DNA from: Novosphingobium sp. KCTC 2891
Lineage (GTDB): Bacteria > Pseudomonadota > Alphaproteobacteria > Sphingomonadales > Sphingomonadaceae
Length of the DNA: 64,000 bases
NCBI RefSeq assembly: GCF_025938155.1
Contig: NZ_JAPCZG010000014.1
Location: forward strand, 1-64,000
Reading direction: 5' to 3'
In this document: piece after piece, positions 42,129-49,740 of the stretch
How positions within the stretch are numbered: position 1 is the stretch's first letter
Layout of the letters: each line of letters starts with the position of its first letter
Notes under the pieces: generated by a model
What the model was told of the DNA's origin: nothing
Database searches by the model: none
The model's input: only the letters and a program-made list of their open reading frames with translations
Program-made: the position numbers and the translations under genes

Positions 42129-42154
42129 TGTCACCGGTAGTGACCCTGGTGACA
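42129..42154 (-). promoter_or_regulatory. GTCAC-N5-GTGAC palindrome upstream of the second GntR gene
   Basis: GTCAC-CGGTA-GTGAC (42130-42144) sits inside a wider TGTCACC...GGTGACA repeat (42129-42135 and 42148-42154), 46 bases upstream of the GntR start. Spacing and symmetry fit a GntR-dimer operator, so autoregulation is likely. Confidence 0.55.
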
Positions 42155-42186
42155 TAACTGAAGCCGTTTCCTCAACCCTTGCGGTT

Positions 42187-43047
42187 TTATCCACCAAAAG
42201 ACAGCCCTTCGTTCAAGGTCCACTGGCCGTTGCGTCCCCGGACCCAGCCCCCGCCGGCCCAGGTGCCGCCATCGACCGGCAACACCACGCCGGTCACGTA
42301 GCTGGCAAGTGGCGAGCACAGGAACGCCGCCGCATGGCCGCATTCGCGATCCACCCCTTCTCGCCCGAGCGGAATGACGCGATTCATCGCATCGACCTCC
42401 TCGGCGCTGCGCTGGCGCCACTTGGCCGGATCGACCGGACCGGTGCGATTGCCCATGGATCCGGGCGAAACCGTGTGATCGGGCGCGAGGCAGTTGACGC
42501 GGATGTGATGGGCCGACAGTTCCAGCGCCATCGACTTGGTAAAGCTGACCATCCCCGCCTTGCACGCGGCATAAACCGCAAAGTTTGGTGCCGCACGCTC
42601 CGCTTCGATCGACGCCACGTTGAGGATCACTCCGCCCCTCCTTTCGCGGATCATGACCGGCGCGGTCGCGTGGATCGCCGCCAGCATCGACACGAGGTTG
42701 ATGTCGATATGACGGCGCCAGCTGCGGTCGCTTTGTTCCAGAAAAGGCCGCGTGGCCACCCCGCCGACGTTGTTGACCAGGATGTCGATCCGCCCGAAAC
42801 GGGCATCGGCTTGCGCGATCCCGGCGCGCAATGCGTCGGTATCCATCGCATCGCCCGCCAGCGGCAACGCCTGTCGCCCCAGGTCGCGCACTGCCGCAGC
42901 CGCTTCCTCGGCACGTTCGGGAATGACCTCGAAGATCGCCACGTCCGCGCCTGCCTCGGCCAGCGCCAGTGCGATCGCGCGACCGATCCCCCCACCGCCG
43001 CCGGTGACGAATGCCACTTGCCCTTCCAGCTTCCCCAGATCAGTCAT
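42187..43047 (-). CDS. SDR-family oxidoreductase
   Basis: This 286-residue SDR has AFVTGGGGGIGRAIALALAE, ILVNNVGG, catalytic NVASIEAE...VYAACKAGM and a C-terminal insertion (SPGSMGNRTGPVDPAKW) ahead of the GRNGQWTLN tail. The glycine-rich loop is followed by a Glu (AIFEVIPE), suggesting NAD(H). Its start overlaps the preceding gene's stop by eight bases, so it belongs to the 42187-44421 operon. The substrate is unknown; a hydroxyacyl-CoA is likely from context. Confidence 0.87.
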   Translation of the reverse strand: MTDLGKLEGQVAFVTGGGGGIGRAIALALAEAGADVAIFEVIPERAEEAAAAVRDLGRQALPLAGDAMDTDALRAGIAQADARFGRIDILVNNVGGVATRPFLEQSDRSWRRHIDINLVSMLAAIHATAPVMIRERRGGVILNVASIEAERAAPNFAVYAACKAGMVSFTKSMALELSAHHIRVNCLAPDHTVSPGSMGNRTGPVDPAKWRQRSAEEVDAMNRVIPLGREGVDRECGHAAAFLCSPLASYVTGVVLPVDGGTWAGGGWVRGRNGQWTLNEGLSFGG

Positions 43048-43540
43048 CTAGCCCGATCCCGATGACCGCACCGGTTACATAGGCCGCGTAGTCGCTGGCG
43101 AGATAAGCGACGACATTGCCCAGTGTGGGGGTCTGCGCGAAGGTCAGGACGGCGTTGACCCGGATGCCGTCGCGCGCCCATTCCACCCCCAGCGTCTTGG
43201 TCAGATTGCCCAATGCGCCGGCGGCGGCGGCGTGATCGCTGCCCAGCGCCTGTTCGGGCGCACCGATGAAAATCACGGCACCGCCCATGCCCGCAGTGCG
43301 TCGTTCAATGGCAAAGTCACGGGCCAGTGCAAAGCGTCGGTCGAGCCCGGCGTCGAGCGTCGCGCGCCATTCCTCGTAGCGCATTTCATGCGCCGCCCGA
43401 TCGACAGGTGGGGCGATGACATGAACCAGAATGTCGCAGTCGCCCGCATCCACCAGCCTGGCGCCCTGCGCTTCGAGCGCGGTCGCGATTGCCGGACTGG
43501 TGCCCACCAGTCGAACGGTACGATTTTCGAGCCAGCCCAT
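43040..43540 (-). CDS. Short, degenerate SDR-like protein
   Basis: This 166-residue SDR-fold protein lacks the N-terminal glycine-rich cofactor loop (it starts MGWLENRTVRLVGTSPAIAT) and the catalytic Tyr-x3-Lys (SDHAAAAGALGNLTKTLG). It keeps the late TLGVEWARDGIRVNAVL and YVTGAVIGIG regions. It is probably not an active dehydrogenase. Its ATG (43540) is joined to the preceding gene's stop by TGATG, and it overlaps the next gene, so it is retained and translated. It may pair with one of its SDR neighbours. Confidence 0.72.
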   Translation of the reverse strand: MGWLENRTVRLVGTSPAIATALEAQGARLVDAGDCDILVHVIAPPVDRAAHEMRYEEWRATLDAGLDRRFALARDFAIERRTAGMGGAVIFIGAPEQALGSDHAAAAGALGNLTKTLGVEWARDGIRVNAVLTFAQTPTLGNVVAYLASDYAAYVTGAVIGIGLDD

Positions 43541-44421
43541 CAGCGCCACCCCCACGGGCCTTCCGCCCTTTCGCGAGGCGGGATGAAGTCGGGCATCATC
43601 AGCGAACGGCGCAGGCTCTCCCCACCGTCCTGCACGATCACCTGTCCGGTCATGCCTGCGAACAGCGGGGTGGCGGTCATCGCCGAGAGCCATCCGAATT
43701 CATGAATCGATCCGGTGCGCCCAGCCGGAATCATGGCCTGCAAGGCTTCGATCCCGGCTTCGCGGCGCCCGGCGTTCGAGGTTTCATGCGGGAAGAACCC
43801 CGCGGCAACCGCATTCACCCGGATGCCATGCCCCGCCCAATCGCGCGCTAGTTTGTGCACCATGGTCGCCTGCGCCGTCTTGGCTGCGGCGGAGTGCGCG
43901 TCACCGGGAAAGCCGGTCCAGATATATTGCGCCGAATTGATCACGATTGCCCCGCCTTCACCGCGCGCGATCCGCCGCCGGGCAAATTCGGTGGAGCACA
44001 GGAACGTACCGTCGATGGCAATGCGGGTCACCGCGTTCCACGCATTGTTCGATATGTCTTCGGCCAGCACTGGAAAGTTGGCGCCGGCGTTGTTGGCCAG
44101 CAGGCTGACAGGGCCCAGCACGCGCTCGGCCTCGTCGAAGGCCGCGGCGACCTGTGCGGGGTGACGGACATCGCAGGCGATCGGGTGCGTGGCAACGCCC
44201 AGTTCGGCAATCTGCGCCGCGCCCTGCTGCGCGCGATCGATGTTGCGGCCGACAACCGCCACTTGCGCACCGCCTTGCGCAAAGGCCATCGCCATCGCCA
44301 GCCCCATGCCCGATCCGCCTCCGGTGACCAGCACGGTCTGCCCGGCAAAGATGTCATCCGGATAGGGTGGTTGCGCAAACGGCGGCGGCATTGCCACGCG
44401 GTGGTGGGCAGGTACGGGCAT
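43540..44421 (-). CDS. 2,4-dienoyl-CoA reductase-type SDR
   Basis: This 293-residue SDR has TVLVTGGGSGMGLAMAMAFA, an Arg (VVGRNIDRA) for NADPH, LANNAGANFPV and IDGTFLCSTEFA. The segment DAHSAAAKTAQATMVH keeps Lys but replaces the catalytic Tyr by His, as in 2,4-dienoyl-CoA reductases. It may therefore reduce a conjugated dienoyl- or enoyl-CoA. ATG 44421 has AGGAGG upstream. It is the first gene of the three-SDR operon, with a diverged TTATATAACTAGGT-like site upstream at 44483. Confidence 0.8.
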   Translation of the reverse strand: MPVPAHHRVAMPPPFAQPPYPDDIFAGQTVLVTGGGSGMGLAMAMAFAQGGAQVAVVGRNIDRAQQGAAQIAELGVATHPIACDVRHPAQVAAAFDEAERVLGPVSLLANNAGANFPVLAEDISNNAWNAVTRIAIDGTFLCSTEFARRRIARGEGGAIVINSAQYIWTGFPGDAHSAAAKTAQATMVHKLARDWAGHGIRVNAVAAGFFPHETSNAGRREAGIEALQAMIPAGRTGSIHEFGWLSAMTATPLFAGMTGQVIVQDGGESLRRSLMMPDFIPPRERAEGPWGWR

Positions 44422-44482
44422 TGGGGCATCCTCCTGTGCACAAGGGTTGCGCGGTGCCCGCCGCCGTGTCAACACATAGATA

Positions 44483-44496
44483 ACTTGGTTATATAG
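44483..44496. promoter_or_regulatory. Diverged TTATATAACTAGGT-like site in a divergent gap
   Basis: On the minus strand this reads CTATATAACCAAGT, three mismatches to the consensus. It contains the symmetric ATAAC-CAA-GTTAT (44479-44491 region). It is in the gap between the three-SDR operon (start 44421, minus) and the SnoaL-like gene (start 44545, plus). Confidence 0.45.
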
Positions 44497-44544
44497 GATG
44501 AGGCATGAATTCCCGTTCCTTCAACGCGCCTGGCCAGAAACGCG

Positions 44545-44994
44545 ATGCCCGTGGCTGAAGCTCGCCCCGATCTCGTCGCAGACCGCGACGCCATCCGCCA
44601 TCTCCTCGCCCAGTACACGTATGCCGGCGATCGCGGGCAGCTGGACAAACTGGCCGCGTGCTTTACTGCTGACGGCGTTCTGGAATTTCCGGGCGCTTCC
44701 GTCGCCGGGCCAGAAGCCATCGCGCGGGCGCTGACCCAAGGCGCGGGTCCGCGTGCGCCTTCCCCCGGCTTCGTGCGCCATCATATCACCAATCCCCTGA
44801 TCGAGACCGACGGCAGCGTGGCGCAGGCTCGCAGCTACTTCACCGTCTATACCGCGATCGGCCCGGATCACAGCGGCAGCTACCTCGACCGGCTGGTGCG
44901 CACGCCCGAGGGCTGGCGTTTTGCGCATCGCAGAGTGCTGGTCGACTGGCAAAGCCCGCAGTCGCGATTCCGGCCGATGGTGACGCGCCCCTGA
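44545..44994 (+). CDS. SnoaL/NTF2-like protein
   Basis: This 149-residue cone-shaped alpha+beta protein has RDAIRHLLAQYTYAGDRGQL, CFTADGVLEFPG and RRVLVDW, typical of SnoaL-like and bile-acid 7-alpha-dehydratase-like folds that bind hydrophobic ligands. No catalytic set is certain. The ATG has no strong ribosome site; it lies 44 bases before the MarR-like gene, so it may be cotranscribed with it. It could be an isomerase, dehydratase or binding protein. Confidence 0.72.
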   Translation: MPVAEARPDLVADRDAIRHLLAQYTYAGDRGQLDKLAACFTADGVLEFPGASVAGPEAIARALTQGAGPRAPSPGFVRHHITNPLIETDGSVAQARSYFTVYTAIGPDHSGSYLDRLVRTPEGWRFAHRRVLVDWQSPQSRFRPMVTRP

Positions 44995-45005
44995 CCGAGT
45001 CATTT

Positions 45006-45040
45006 GACACAATAGTTCCATTTAGACACCATGGTTCCAT
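45006..45040 (+). repeat. Direct repeat overlapping the MarR-like gene's start
   Basis: GACACAATAGTTCCAT (45006-45021) and GACACCATGGTTCCAT (45025-45040) are 16-base direct repeats with two mismatches. The second copy runs into the ATG at 45039. Position suggests an autoregulatory or translational-control site, or a recent small duplication. Confidence 0.5.
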
Positions 45041-45497
45041 GATCGATTCGCATTCCCCCCCTATCCGCCTGCTCGACGCGCTGGCACGCCTGCAAGGCCG
45101 ACTGCGCGGTGCCTTTGCGCCAGCGCAGGAAGGCTCCGGGCTGGCCGAAATGGAACACACCGTGCTGGCGGCGGTGACCGGCGCCCGAATGCCGCCGACC
45201 GTCCCCCAGATCGGGCGTTCGCTCGGCCATCCCCGGCAGGTCATCCAGCGGGCCGCCAACGCCTTGCGCGACAAGGCCCTGATCGCCTTTGTCGACAACC
45301 CCGAGCACAAGCGCGCGAACCTGCTGGTCGCAACGCCAGCAGGAACCGCGCTGCAAACCGAAGCCAATCGCAAGGCCGAGGCCATCTCGGAGCAGATCAT
45401 GCGCCATTGCGATGCGGCACGGCTGGCCAGGGTAATCGACGAAATCGAGGCCATCCGCGCCGAGCTGGACGCCGCAGCACGAGGAACCCTGCCGTGA
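45039..45497 (+). CDS. MarR-like winged-helix regulator
   Basis: This 152-residue protein has helix-turn-helix features MPPTVPQIGRSLGHPRQVIQ and RAANALRDKALIAFVDNPEH, RANLLVATPAG (wing) and a C-terminal dimerisation helix. MarR regulators often respond to phenolic or acyl compounds. The gene has a direct repeat at its start and its stop overlaps the kinase GTG start, so it heads the 45039-49740 operon. It is another candidate for binding the TTATATAACTAGGT-type or its own direct-repeat sites. Confidence 0.8.
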   Translation: MIDSHSPPIRLLDALARLQGRLRGAFAPAQEGSGLAEMEHTVLAAVTGARMPPTVPQIGRSLGHPRQVIQRAANALRDKALIAFVDNPEHKRANLLVATPAGTALQTEANRKAEAISEQIMRHCDAARLARVIDEIEAIRAELDAAARGTLP

Positions 45498-46561
45498 CCG
45501 TATCCTCCGAACTGGCCGACCCCGAGCGGCTGACCGCCTGGCTCGACGCGAACGTCCCCGACCTTGGCGATGCGCCACTGCGCATAGCGCACTTGCACGG
45601 CGGCACGTCGAACGTGATCCTCACCCTAGATCGCGGCGGCCCCGCCCAGATGGTCCTGCGCCGCCCCCCGGCCACGCCCCCGCCGGGCAGCGACAAGAGC
45701 GTGCTGCGCGAAGCACGCGTGCTGGCGGCGCTGAACGGCACCGCCGTGCCCCATCCCCACTGCCACGGCGTGTGCGCCGATCCTGCGGTCATCGGCGCGC
45801 CGTTCTATGTGATGGAGCGCGTCCAGGGCTGGGCCGCCGAGTTGCGCGACGGCCGCATCCACAACCGCGCTCCGTTCGACAGCGCGCCCAGCGAATACGG
45901 CATCGCCTTCGCGATGATTGATGGCCTGATCGCGCTGGCCAATGTCGATTACAAAGCGGTGGGACTGGCCGACTTCGGCCGGGCGGATGGCTTCCTGGAG
46001 CGGCAGGTGGATCGCTGGGAGAGCCAGATCAAGAGCTATTCGCAGCTCTACGCCTATACCTACCGCGACATTCCCGGCTTCGCCTATGCGCGCGACTGGT
46101 TGCGGGCCAACATTCCTGACGATTTCCGCGCAGGCATTATCCATGGCGATGTCGGCACGCCCAACGCCCTGTTCACGTTCGATCGACCGGCGCGGCTGAC
46201 CGCGTTGATCGACTGGGAGCTTTCGACGATTGGCGATCCGCTGATCGACCTTGCCTGGTTCACCAGCAAGCTGCGCGACGAAGACCGACCGGGCGAAATC
46301 GACCCGCACGCACTCTACCCGCTGGCCAATTTCCCGACGCGGCAGGAACTGGCCCGTTACTATGCCGCAGGCACCGGGCGTGACCTGAGCAACTTCGATT
46401 ATTACTGCGTGTTGGCACTCCACAAGGCCGGCTGCATCCTGGAATACAAGGTCGCGCAAAGCGCGGCCGGTATCCTGCCCCCCGAAACCGGTCAGTTCTT
46501 CGACCGACTGGTGCAATCGAGCTTTGCCCGGGCCGAACAGCTTTGCCGCAAGGCATCTTGA
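45494..46561 (+). CDS. Aminoglycoside-phosphotransferase-fold kinase (ACAD10/11- or LvaA-like)
   Basis: This 355-residue APH-fold kinase starts with GTG at 45494, overlapping the regulator's stop. It has the catalytic loop HGDVGTPN (217-224) and the metal-binding LIDWELSTIGDP (about 238-249), with an N-terminal lobe GTSNVILTLD. Such kinases next to acyl-CoA dehydrogenases phosphorylate 4-hydroxyacyl-CoA, as described for levulinate LvaA of Pseudomonas putida and the mammalian ACAD10/11 kinase domains. The gene lies 14 bases before the dehydrogenase at 46576, the order seen in those systems. Confidence 0.82.
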   Translation: MTVSSELADPERLTAWLDANVPDLGDAPLRIAHLHGGTSNVILTLDRGGPAQMVLRRPPATPPPGSDKSVLREARVLAALNGTAVPHPHCHGVCADPAVIGAPFYVMERVQGWAAELRDGRIHNRAPFDSAPSEYGIAFAMIDGLIALANVDYKAVGLADFGRADGFLERQVDRWESQIKSYSQLYAYTYRDIPGFAYARDWLRANIPDDFRAGIIHGDVGTPNALFTFDRPARLTALIDWELSTIGDPLIDLAWFTSKLRDEDRPGEIDPHALYPLANFPTRQELARYYAAGTGRDLSNFDYYCVLALHKAGCILEYKVAQSAAGILPPETGQFFDRLVQSSFARAEQLCRKAS

Positions 46562-46575
46562 GGAAACCAGCCCCC

Positions 46576-47871
46576 ATGTGGACATTCCAGACCGATCCCG
46601 CGTTCCAGGCCCAGCTCGACTGGATGATGGACTTCGTGCGCACCAAAGTCGAACCGCTCGACTATCGCTTCCCCGGCCATGGCGCGCCCTATGACGTCAC
46701 CAATGCCGAGAGCCGCGCTGCCATAAAGCCCCTGCAGGACGAAGTGCGAAGGCGCGGCCTGTGGGCCTGCCACCTTGGCCCGCATCTTGGCGGGCCGGGC
46801 TATGGTCAGGTCATGCTGGCGCTGATGAACGAAATTCTCGGCCGGTCCTATTGGGCGCCGACCGTGTTCGGCACCGCCGCACCCGATACCGGCAATGCCG
46901 AAATCCTGGCCATGTTCGGCACAGAAGCGCAGAAAGCGCGGTATTTGCAGCCACTGATGGACGGCGACATCGTGTCGTGCTTTTCGATGACCGAGCCGCA
47001 GGCCGGTGCCGATCCCAAGGAGTTCGTGTGCAAGGCCTGGCAGGATGACGATGGCTGGGTGATCGAGGGCGAGAAGTGGTTTTCTTCCAACGCCCGCTAC
47101 GCCGCGTTCCTGATCGTGATGGCGGTGACCAATCCGGAAAACCCGCCCCACGCGCGGATGAGCATGTTCATCGTGCCCACCGATACGCCCGGTGTCGAAA
47201 TCGTCCGCAATGTCAGGATCATGGGCGACAATCCCGAAGGTGACGACGGTTCGGCCGCGGGCGGCATTCACGCCTACATCCGCTATGACCGGGTGAGGGT
47301 GCCGTTTGACGCGATGCTTGGCCAGCCCGGCGAAGGCTTCAAGGTCGCACAGGCGCGGCTCGGTGGCGGGCGCGTCCACCATGCGATGCGCACCGTGGGC
47401 AAGTGCCAGCGCGCACTCGATATGATGGTCGAACGGGCCAACTCCCGACGGACCCAGGGCCGCCTGCTGGGCGAACACCAGTTCGTGCAAGGCATGATCG
47501 CCGACAGCTGGATCGAACTCGAACAATTCCGGCTGCTGGTGATGAAGACCGCATGGGTCATCGACGAGTTCGAGGCCGGTCGTCCGGTGCCGGTCGCCCC
47601 GCGTACCCTGATAGCGATGTGCAAGGTGCAGATGGCCAAAGTCTACCACGACATCATCCAGCGCGCGATCCATGTGCACGGCAGCCTGGGCGTAACCCTT
47701 GAGCTGCCGCTCGCCGACTGGTGGGGCGGCGTGGCGAGCCTCGCGCTGGCCGACGGCCCGACCGAAGTGCACAAGGCGCAAGTGGCAAAGGCGCTGCTCA
47801 AGAATGGGCCGGTCGCGCCGGGGTTGTTCCCGAGCGAGCACATTCCCATGCGCATGGCGTCGCACGGTTGA
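46576..47871 (+). CDS. Acyl-CoA dehydrogenase of ACAD10/11 (LvaC-like) type
   Basis: This 431-residue dehydrogenase begins MWTFQTDPAFQAQLDWM. It has SMTEPQAGADPKEF and EKWFSSNARYAAF. The segment LADGPTEVHKAQ (about 391-402) has Asp393 where most acyl-CoA dehydrogenases have the catalytic Glu of YEGT, the ACAD10/11 pattern. Enzymes of this type act on phosphorylated 4-hydroxyacyl-CoA and help move or remove the hydroxyl. With the preceding kinase this forms a two-step module. Confidence 0.83.
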   Translation: MWTFQTDPAFQAQLDWMMDFVRTKVEPLDYRFPGHGAPYDVTNAESRAAIKPLQDEVRRRGLWACHLGPHLGGPGYGQVMLALMNEILGRSYWAPTVFGTAAPDTGNAEILAMFGTEAQKARYLQPLMDGDIVSCFSMTEPQAGADPKEFVCKAWQDDDGWVIEGEKWFSSNARYAAFLIVMAVTNPENPPHARMSMFIVPTDTPGVEIVRNVRIMGDNPEGDDGSAAGGIHAYIRYDRVRVPFDAMLGQPGEGFKVAQARLGGGRVHHAMRTVGKCQRALDMMVERANSRRTQGRLLGEHQFVQGMIADSWIELEQFRLLVMKTAWVIDEFEAGRPVPVAPRTLIAMCKVQMAKVYHDIIQRAIHVHGSLGVTLELPLADWWGGVASLALADGPTEVHKAQVAKALLKNGPVAPGLFPSEHIPMRMASHG

Positions 47872-47894
47872 CTGTCTTGGCCACAGGAGGAAGC

Positions 47895-48761
47895 ATGATC
47901 GACTGGAAGAACAAATTCGTGGTCGTTACCGGCGCCGGGTCGGGAATTGGCCGGGCGATGGCGGTCGCTTTGGTCGCAAGCGGCGCGCGGGTGCTGGCCT
48001 GCGACATCGTCGAACCCGCCCTGCTCAGCCTTGCCGACGAACTGGGGGATGCGGTGCAGACTCATGTCTGCGATATGGCCGATCCGTTGGCGATCGAAGC
48101 ACTGGGAGCGGCAGCCGTTGAGCAATTCGGCACGATCGATGCGGTTTTTGCCAATGCCGGGGTGATCGCCAATGGGCCGCTGATCAAGGCCAGCGTGGCG
48201 GAGTTCGACTGGGTGTTCGGGGTCAATGTCCGCGGCGCCTGGGCGACGATGTCCACGTTTGCGCGGATCATGCTGCAACAGGATAGCGGCGGGCGGATCT
48301 GCGTGACCGCGTCGGAACACGCGCTGGGCCTGCAACACGCCGGGGCCGGGATCTACACCGCCAGCAAGCACGCGGTGCTGGGCCTTGCCGACGTGCTGCG
48401 GGCCGAACTCCCCCCGAACATCGGCATCTCCGTGTTCTGCCCCGGCCTTGTCGCAACCGATCTGGGCAATGCCCCCCGCCCCGACGGCGTCGCCGTGCCG
48501 GGCGAGCGCCAGCGCGCATTGGGAAAGGCGGTCCAGTCACAAGGCATGCCCGCAAGCCTTGCCGCGCAAGCCGCGTTGGACGGCACCGCGCGCGGCGATT
48601 TCCTGATCGTCACCCATGCCAACGCGCTTGCAGCAGCGCAGCGTCGCGCGGCTGAGATCGAAGCGGCCTTTGCCGCACAGGCCCCTGCCAGCGGTGACGT
48701 CGCGCGCTATGACGTGAATCGCATCGTCAGCGAAATACTGGCGGCGCAGAAAGGAAGCTGA
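47895..48761 (+). CDS. SDR-family oxidoreductase
   Basis: This 288-residue SDR has VVVTGAGSGIGRAMAVALVA, an Asp in LACDIVEP favouring NAD(H), VFANAGVIA, catalytic TASEHALG...IYTASKHAVLGLAD and a C-terminal extension of about 35 residues. AGGAGG precedes the ATG. In a kinase-ACAD10/11-type module an SDR like LvaD makes or oxidises the hydroxyl, so it could play that part here. Confidence 0.87.
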   Translation: MIDWKNKFVVVTGAGSGIGRAMAVALVASGARVLACDIVEPALLSLADELGDAVQTHVCDMADPLAIEALGAAAVEQFGTIDAVFANAGVIANGPLIKASVAEFDWVFGVNVRGAWATMSTFARIMLQQDSGGRICVTASEHALGLQHAGAGIYTASKHAVLGLADVLRAELPPNIGISVFCPGLVATDLGNAPRPDGVAVPGERQRALGKAVQSQGMPASLAAQAALDGTARGDFLIVTHANALAAAQRRAAEIEAAFAAQAPASGDVARYDVNRIVSEILAAQKGS

Positions 48762-48762
48762 G

Positions 48763-49740
48763 ATGCCGCGCGCAGTCCTGGCCGAAGAATTCGGCGACCC
48801 CGAGGCATATCAATTGCGCGATTTGCACCACCGTTCTGTGGAGCCGGGCACGGTGCGCATCGCGATCAAGGCTGCGGGGATCAGCTATGTCGATGTGCTG
48901 ACGGCCCAAGGCCGCTATCAGGTCAAGCCGCCGCTACCTTTTTGCCCAGGCAGCGAAGCGGCTGGGATTGTCCGTGAATTGGGCGAAGGCGTTACCGGGC
49001 TGGCCGTAGGCGACGCGGTATCGGTCGGCCATTGGGGCGGGTTGTTTTCGGACGAGGCGGTGCTACCCGCGCACACGGTGCGCCCGATGCCGCCCGGCCT
49101 CGACTTCGCCGAAGCGGCGGTATTTCCCGTCAGCTACGCCACGGCGTGGCACGCGCTGGTCGATCGGGGCCAGTTGCGGCTGGGGGAAACGCTGCTGGTA
49201 CTCGGGGCGGGCGGCGCGACCGGCTACGCGGCGATCCAGACGGGCAAGCACCTTGGCGCTCGCGTGATCGCATCAGCTTCGAGCGAGACCAAACGCGCAC
49301 TGGCGCTGGCAGGCGGCGCAGATGCGGTGGTCGATGCGCGCGCCGCCGACTGGCGCGAACAGGTAAAAGCCGCCAGCGACGGGCATCCTATCAATGTCGT
49401 TTTCGACCCTGTGGGGGGCGATGCCACCGATCCGGCCTTCCGCTGCCTCGGCTGGGGCGGACGGCATCTGGTGGTCGGCTTTCCCGGCGGCATTGCGACA
49501 TTGCGCACCAACCTGCCGCTGCTCAAAGGTGCCAGCCTGATTGGCGTCGATCTCCGTCAGTTCGGCGCGCGCGAACCCGATAAGGCCGAGGCCAACCGTC
49601 AGGCAATTTTTGCACTGGCCACCGCGGGCGTGCTGCGACCTGTCGTAGCCCGGCGCCACACTCTGGACGATTTCCGCGCAGCCATGCGAGATGCGGCGGC
49701 CGGAACCAGTGCCGGCCGCATCGTGCTGATCATGGACTGA
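48763..49740 (+). CDS. Zinc-independent quinone oxidoreductase/enoyl reductase (MDR superfamily)
   Basis: This 325-residue MDR-family reductase starts MPRAVLAEEFGDPEAYQLRD and shows AAGISYVDVLTAQGRYQVK, PGSEAAGIVRELGEGVTGL, and the nucleotide-binding LGAGGATGYAAIQTGKHLG. It lacks zinc ligands and resembles QOR-type NADPH:quinone/enone reductases that reduce alpha-beta double bonds. One base separates it from the SDR stop. Its 3' end overlaps the convergent flavoprotein gene by 11 bases. Confidence 0.88.
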   Translation: MPRAVLAEEFGDPEAYQLRDLHHRSVEPGTVRIAIKAAGISYVDVLTAQGRYQVKPPLPFCPGSEAAGIVRELGEGVTGLAVGDAVSVGHWGGLFSDEAVLPAHTVRPMPPGLDFAEAAVFPVSYATAWHALVDRGQLRLGETLLVLGAGGATGYAAIQTGKHLGARVIASASSETKRALALAGGADAVVDARAADWREQVKAASDGHPINVVFDPVGGDATDPAFRCLGWGGRHLVVGFPGGIATLRTNLPLLKGASLIGVDLRQFGAREPDKAEANRQAIFALATAGVLRPVVARRHTLDDFRAAMRDAAAGTSAGRIVLIMD

